DNA from: Scytonema millei VB511283
GTDB lineage: Bacteria > Cyanobacteriota > Cyanobacteriia > Cyanobacteriales > Chroococcidiopsidaceae
Direction: 5' to 3'
DNA length: 64,000 bases
NCBI RefSeq assembly: GCF_000817735.3
Contig: NZ_JTJC03000001.1
Coordinates: 443,710-507,709, forward strand
Shown: positions 59,982-64,000 of the stretch, one piece after another
How positions within the stretch are numbered: the stretch's first letter is position 1
Layout of the letters: the number at the start of each line of letters is the position of its first letter
The notes under the pieces: generated by a model
What the model was told of the DNA's origin: nothing
The model's database searches: none
What the model saw: only the letters and a program-made list of their open reading frames with translations
Made by a program: the position numbers and the translations under genes

Positions 59982-62900
59982 ATGACTACAGAGATATCTA
60001 AAGAATCTACCTCCTACTTGCTGCCCGATTTAATCGAAATTCAAAAAGCTAGTTTTCGGTGGTTTTTAGAAGAAGGCTTAATTGAAGAACTCAACAGCTT
60101 CTCGCCAATTACCGACTACACGGGCAAATTAGAACTGCACTTACTAGGTCAAAATTATAAACTCAAACAGCCGAAATACGATGTAGACGAAGCCAAGCGT
60201 CGCGATGCTACCTATGCCGTACAGATGTACGTACCGACACGCCTGATCAATAAAGAGACAGGCGAGATTAAGGAGCAAGAGGTTTTTATCGGCGACCTGC
60301 CCCTCATGACCGATCGCGGTACGTTTATTATTAACGGTGCAGAACGGGTGATCGTCAATCAAATCGTGCGATCGCCTGGAGTTTACTACAAATCGGAAAT
60401 CGATAAAAACGGTCGTCGTACCTACAGCGCCAGTTTGATTCCTAACCGAGGCGCGTGGCTGAAATTTGAAACCGATCGGAACGATTTAGTTTGGGTACGG
60501 ATCGACAAAACTCGCAAACTGTCGGCGCAAATTCTGTTGAAGGCACTTGCTCTGACAGACAATGAAATTTTTGATGCCCTGCGTCACCCAGAATATTTCC
60601 AAAAAACGATCGAAAAAGAAGGGCAGTTTTCCGAAGAAGAAGCCCTGATGGAATTGTACAAAAAGCTGCGTCCCGGCGAACCACCAACGGTATTGGGCGG
60701 TCAACAGCTGCTCGACTCGCGCTTTTTCGATCCCAAACGTTACGATTTAGGGCGCGTCGGACGGTACAAACTGAATAAAAAGCTGCGCTTATCGATCCCC
60801 GATACGACGCGGGTACTGACACCAACAGATATTTTGGCGGCGATCGACTACCTGATCAACTTAGAGTTCGACATGGGTAGCACCGACGATATCGATCACT
60901 TGGGCAACAGACGAGTCAGAAGCGTCGGCGAGTTGCTGCAAAACCAAGTCCGCGTCGGCTTAAACCGCTTAGAACGGATTATCCGCGAACGAATGACCGT
61001 CTCGGATACAGATAACCTCAGCCCGACTTCATTAGTCAACCCCAAACCCCTAGTCGCTGCGATTAAAGAGTTTTTTGGCTCCAGCCAACTGTCGCAGTTT
61101 ATGGATCAGACCAACCCCTTAGCAGAATTGACCCACAAGCGCCGCCTCTCAGCCCTGGGTCCTGGCGGATTGACGCGAGAACGGGCAGGTTTTGCCGTCC
61201 GAGACATTCACCCCTCTCACTACGGGCGGATCTGCCCGATTGAGACTCCAGAAGGTCCCAATGCGGGTCTGATTGGTTCTTTGGCAACTCACGCCAGAGT
61301 TAACCAATACGGCTTTTTAGAAACGCCTTACCGCGAAGTGAAAAACGGGCGAGTCTTGTACGATGGCGCTCCCATTTACATGACAGCCGACGAGGAAGAC
61401 GATTTCCGCGTCGCACCTGGAGATGTACCGATCGACGAACATGGCAATCTGCTGGGCGCTCAAGTCCCCGTGCGCTATCGCCAAGACTTTACCACCACCA
61501 CCCCCGACCAAGTGGACTACGTGCAGGTAACACCAGTCCAGATCGTCTCTGTCGCCACCAGCTTGATCCCGTTCTTGGAACACGACGATGCTAACCGCGC
61601 CCTGATGGGTTCCAACATGCAACGGCAAGCCGTCCCCTTGCTCAAGCCGGAGCGACCCTTAGTGGGGACGGGGCTAGAAGCACAAGCAGCACGAGATTCT
61701 GGGATGGTAATCGTCAGCCGTACCGATGGTGAAGTCAGTTATATCGATGCCACCCGTATTCGCGTCCGCGCTGCCAATGGCAGCGAAATTGAATACCAGA
61801 TGTCCAAATACCAGCGCTCCAACCAGGACACTTGCCTCAACCAGCGCCCGCTCGTCCGTAAAGGCGATCGCGTTGCTGCCGGACAGGTGATTGCTGATGG
61901 CTCCTCGACCGAAGGCGGTGAAATTGCTCTGGGACAAAACATTCTCGTTGCCTACATGCCTTGGGAAGGCTACAACTACGAAGACGCAATTTTGATCTCG
62001 GAACGATTGGTACAAGAAGACTTGTATACTTCAATTCACGTCGAAAAGTATGAAATTGAGGCAAGACAAACCAAACTCGGACCCGAAGAAATTACCCGGG
62101 AAATTCCTAACGTCGGGGAAGATGCCCTGCGACAGTTGGACGAACAGGGAATTATTCGCATTGGTGCGTGGGTAGAATCGGGCGACATCTTAGTTGGCAA
62201 GGTCACGCCCAAAGGCGAATCCGATCAGCCGCCAGAAGAAAAGTTGCTCCGGGCAATTTTCGGTGAAAAGGCACGGGACGTGCGCGATAACTCCCTGCGC
62301 GTACCCAACGGCGAAAAAGGGCGCGTGGTAGATGTGCGCGTATTTACCCGCGAACAGGGCGACGAATTACCCCCTGGCGCTAACATGGTCGTGCGCGTTT
62401 ATGTCGCTCAAAAGCGCAAGATCCAAGTTGGGGACAAAATGGCAGGGCGACACGGCAACAAGGGGATTATTTCCCGCATTTTGCCCCTAGAAGATATGCC
62501 CTACTTGCCCGATGGCAGACCTGTAGATATCGTATTGAACCCCTTGGGCGTACCCTCCCGGATGAACGTGGGACAAGTGTTTGAGTGCCTCTTGGGATGG
62601 GCAGGGGCTAACTTGGGTTCGCGGTTTAAGCTGACTCCGTTCGATGAAATGTTTGGCGAAGAAGCTTCTCGCTCGATCGTCCACGGCAAATTGATGCAAG
62701 CCAGAGAAGATACAGCTCAAGATTGGATGTACGACCCAGAGAATCCTGGGAAAATCCAAGTCTTCGACGGCAGAACTGGAGAACCCTTCGATCGCCCGAT
62801 CACGATTGGCATGGCTTATATGCTGAAGCTGGTGCATTTGGTAGACGACAAGATTCACGCCCGCTCTACTGGTCCTTACTCCTTGGTGACGCAACAACCC

Positions 62901-63284
62901 TTGGGTGGCAAAGCACAGCAAGGCGGTCAGCGATTTGGCGAAATGGAAGTGTGGGCGCTGGAAGCTTTCGGCGCTGCCTATACCCTGCAAGAACTACTAA
63001 CGGTGAAATCCGACGACATGCAAGGACGGAACGAAGCCTTAAACGCGATCGTCAAAGGCAAGGCTATCCCCCGACCTGGCACGCCCGAGTCTTTCAAGGT
63101 ATTGATGCGAGAGTTGCAGTCTTTGGGGCTAGATATTGCCGTGCATAAGGTAGAAACTCAAACTGACGGTAGTACCTCTGATGTCGAGGTGGATCTGATG
63201 GCAGACCCGGCTGGTCGTCGCACTCCTTCCCGTCCCACCTACGAATCCCTCAGTCGCGAATCGTTGGAAGAAGAAGAAATTTAG
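59982..63284 (+). CDS. rpoB: RNA polymerase beta subunit
   Basis: 1100 residues, the usual cyanobacterial size. It starts [20 protein letters not shown]. Core features include the rifampicin-region segment [41 protein letters not shown], and [17 protein letters not shown] with the active-site lysines. It is followed by rpoC1 after an 85-bp spacer, the conserved order. Confidence 0.98.
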   Translation: MTTEISKESTSYLLPDLIEIQKASFRWFLEEGLIEELNSFSPITDYTGKLELHLLGQNYKLKQPKYDVDEAKRRDATYAVQMYVPTRLINKETGEIKEQEVFIGDLPLMTDRGTFIINGAERVIVNQIVRSPGVYYKSEIDKNGRRTYSASLIPNRGAWLKFETDRNDLVWVRIDKTRKLSAQILLKALALTDNEIFDALRHPEYFQKTIEKEGQFSEEEALMELYKKLRPGEPPTVLGGQQLLDSRFFDPKRYDLGRVGRYKLNKKLRLSIPDTTRVLTPTDILAAIDYLINLEFDMGSTDDIDHLGNRRVRSVGELLQNQVRVGLNRLERIIRERMTVSDTDNLSPTSLVNPKPLVAAIKEFFGSSQLSQFMDQTNPLAELTHKRRLSALGPGGLTRERAGFAVRDIHPSHYGRICPIETPEGPNAGLIGSLATHARVNQYGFLETPYREVKNGRVLYDGAPIYMTADEEDDFRVAPGDVPIDEHGNLLGAQVPVRYRQDFTTTTPDQVDYVQVTPVQIVSVATSLIPFLEHDDANRALMGSNMQRQAVPLLKPERPLVGTGLEAQAARDSGMVIVSRTDGEVSYIDATRIRVRAANGSEIEYQMSKYQRSNQDTCLNQRPLVRKGDRVAAGQVIADGSSTEGGEIALGQNILVAYMPWEGYNYEDAILISERLVQEDLYTSIHVEKYEIEARQTKLGPEEITREIPNVGEDALRQLDEQGIIRIGAWVESGDILVGKVTPKGESDQPPEEKLLRAIFGEKARDVRDNSLRVPNGEKGRVVDVRVFTREQGDELPPGANMVVRVYVAQKRKIQVGDKMAGRHGNKGIISRILPLEDMPYLPDGRPVDIVLNPLGVPSRMNVGQVFECLLGWAGANLGSRFKLTPFDEMFGEEASRSIVHGKLMQAREDTAQDWMYDPENPGKIQVFDGRTGEPFDRPITIGMAYMLKLVHLVDDKIHARSTGPYSLVTQQPLGGKAQQGGQRFGEMEVWALEAFGAAYTLQELLTVKSDDMQGRNEALNAIVKGKAIPRPGTPESFKVLMRELQSLGLDIAVHKVETQTDGSTSDVEVDLMADPAGRRTPSRPTYESLSRESLEEEEI

Positions 63285-63310
63285 TGGTGAGTGGTGAGTG
63301 ATGAGTGGTG

Positions 63311-63360
63311 TTCCTACTCTTTACTCCCTACTCCCTACTCCCTACTCCCTACTCCCTTAC
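63311..63360. repeat. heptamer tandem repeat (CTACTCC) between rpoB and rpoC1
   Basis: Five consecutive copies of CTACTCC plus diverged units fill the intercistronic space. Confidence 0.75.
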
Positions 63361-63369
63361 CCCTCAAAT

Positions 63370-64000
63370 ATGAGACCAGGATTATCAAATCAGTTCGACT
63401 ACGTAAAAATTGCGATCGCCTCGCCCGACCGAATTCGGGTCTGGGGAGAAAGAACCTTGCCTAACGGTCAGTTGGTGGGTGAGGTGACAAAGCCAGAAAC
63501 AATTAACTATAGAACGCTCAAGCCAGAAATGGATGGGCTATTCTGCGAGCGGATCTTCGGTCCGGCGAAAGATTGGGAGTGTCACTGCGGTAAGTACAAG
63601 CGCGTCCGCCATCGGGGGATCGTTTGCGAGCGTTGCGGTGTAGAAGTCACCGAATCTCGCGTTCGCCGCCACCGGATGGGATTTATTAAACTCGCGGCTC
63701 CAGTTGCCCACGTTTGGTATCTCAAGGGCATTCCCAGTTACATTTCAATTTTGCTAGATATGCCCTTACGGGATGTCGAGCAAATCGTTTACTTTAACGC
63801 TTATGTCGTCCTCAAGCCAGGTAATGCTGAGACCCTAACTTATAAACAACTGCTCAGCGAAGACCAGTGGATTGAGATTGAAGACCAACTTTACAGCGAA
63901 GACTCTACCCTAGAAGGTATAGAAGTAGGGATTGGGGCTGAGGCATTAGCGAATTTGCTCTCGGATATCAAACTGGAACCAGAAGCAGAAACGCTGCGGC
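63370..64000 (+). CDS. rpoC1: RNA polymerase gamma subunit, 5' part (partial)
   Basis: The 210 codons to the window edge begin [38 protein letters not shown] and [21 protein letters not shown] contain the zinc-binding Cys cluster ([20 protein letters not shown]). This is the N-terminal half of beta', encoded apart from rpoC2 in cyanobacteria. The 3' end lies beyond the window. Confidence 0.97.
   Translation, partial: MRPGLSNQFDYVKIAIASPDRIRVWGERTLPNGQLVGEVTKPETINYRTLKPEMDGLFCERIFGPAKDWECHCGKYKRVRHRGIVCERCGVEVTESRVRRHRMGFIKLAAPVAHVWYLKGIPSYISILLDMPLRDVEQIVYFNAYVVLKPGNAETLTYKQLLSEDQWIEIEDQLYSEDSTLEGIEVGIGAEALANLLSDIKLEPEAETLR

Overview
The window is chromosomal DNA of a cyanobacterium, most likely a Chroococcidiopsis-like or related coccoid/filamentous genus (the genus is inference, not demonstrated). 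The evidence for a cyanobacterium is direct: the palindrome GCGATCGC (HIP1) occurs throughout, photosystem II cytochrome c550 (psbV) and its paralogue psbV2 lie in tandem, there is a high-light-inducible chlorophyll-binding protein, an SLH/OprB-type porin, a separate rpoC1 gene after rpoB, and heptameric short tandem repeats fill many intergenic spaces. Most genes are ordinary chromosomal genes in short co-directional runs, but several spots hold decayed or remodelled loci. LAYOUT. 0-5.5 kb: asparagine synthase (asnB), an orphan oligopeptide-type ABC ATPase with an internal gap, an aspartate-racemase-family enzyme and an FAD monooxygenase. 5.8-7.5 kb: an AT-rich, apparently truncated NACHT NTPase gene followed by an out-of-frame pentapeptide-repeat remnant. 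7.6-18.3 kb: a MarC-type membrane protein, then a co-directional central-carbon cluster of phosphoketolase, glycogen phosphorylase, glyceraldehyde-3-phosphate dehydrogenase, a histidine phosphatase, a methyltransferase and acetate kinase. Together the enzymes can turn glycogen and sugar phosphates into acetyl phosphate, then acetate plus ATP. 18-25 kb: small membrane and secreted proteins, a ZnuC/ZnuA-type metal transporter pair without an adjacent permease, a porin and hemB. 25-31 kb: hydrolase, DUF4870 protein, release factor 3, a 46-residue small protein, a Tat-exported aldo/keto reductase and the tRNA 2-selenouridine synthase. 31-39.5 kb: a 1050-residue membrane protein built of tandem ~97-residue repeats, a high-light-inducible protein, and a tightly packed four-gene operon encoding an OmpA-like envelope protein, a Ras/Rab-like small GTPase, a degenerate nucleotide-cyclase-like protein and a histidine kinase. 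39.6-47 kb: YbjQ protein, tRNA-Ala(GGC), hisF, ruvB, TPR protein, a toxin-antitoxin pair with a shortened toxin, and an ABC-2 exporter. 47-49.2 kb: a graveyard with a decayed DUF2887 gene, the 3' end of a siderophore-binding-protein gene, a broken IS1-family element carrying its own 43-bp palindromic insertion, and the 5' end of an AraC regulator. 49.4-64 kb: housekeeping genes leuB, pilD, accD, psbV, psbV2, truB, usp, hisD, rpsT, tatD, rpoB and the start of rpoC1. REPEATS. Five copies of a 26-30 bp palindrome (TAGGGGCGCACAG plus its reverse complement) are scattered in the window; one sits in frame inside the ATPase gene of the metal transporter. A second ~62-bp inverted-repeat family supplies the last codons and stop of the racemase gene. 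The main points for a second look are the GTPase/OmpA operon, the repeat protein, the in-frame palindrome, the nested insertion in the IS1 remnant, and the internal deletions in the ABC ATPase and the toxin.
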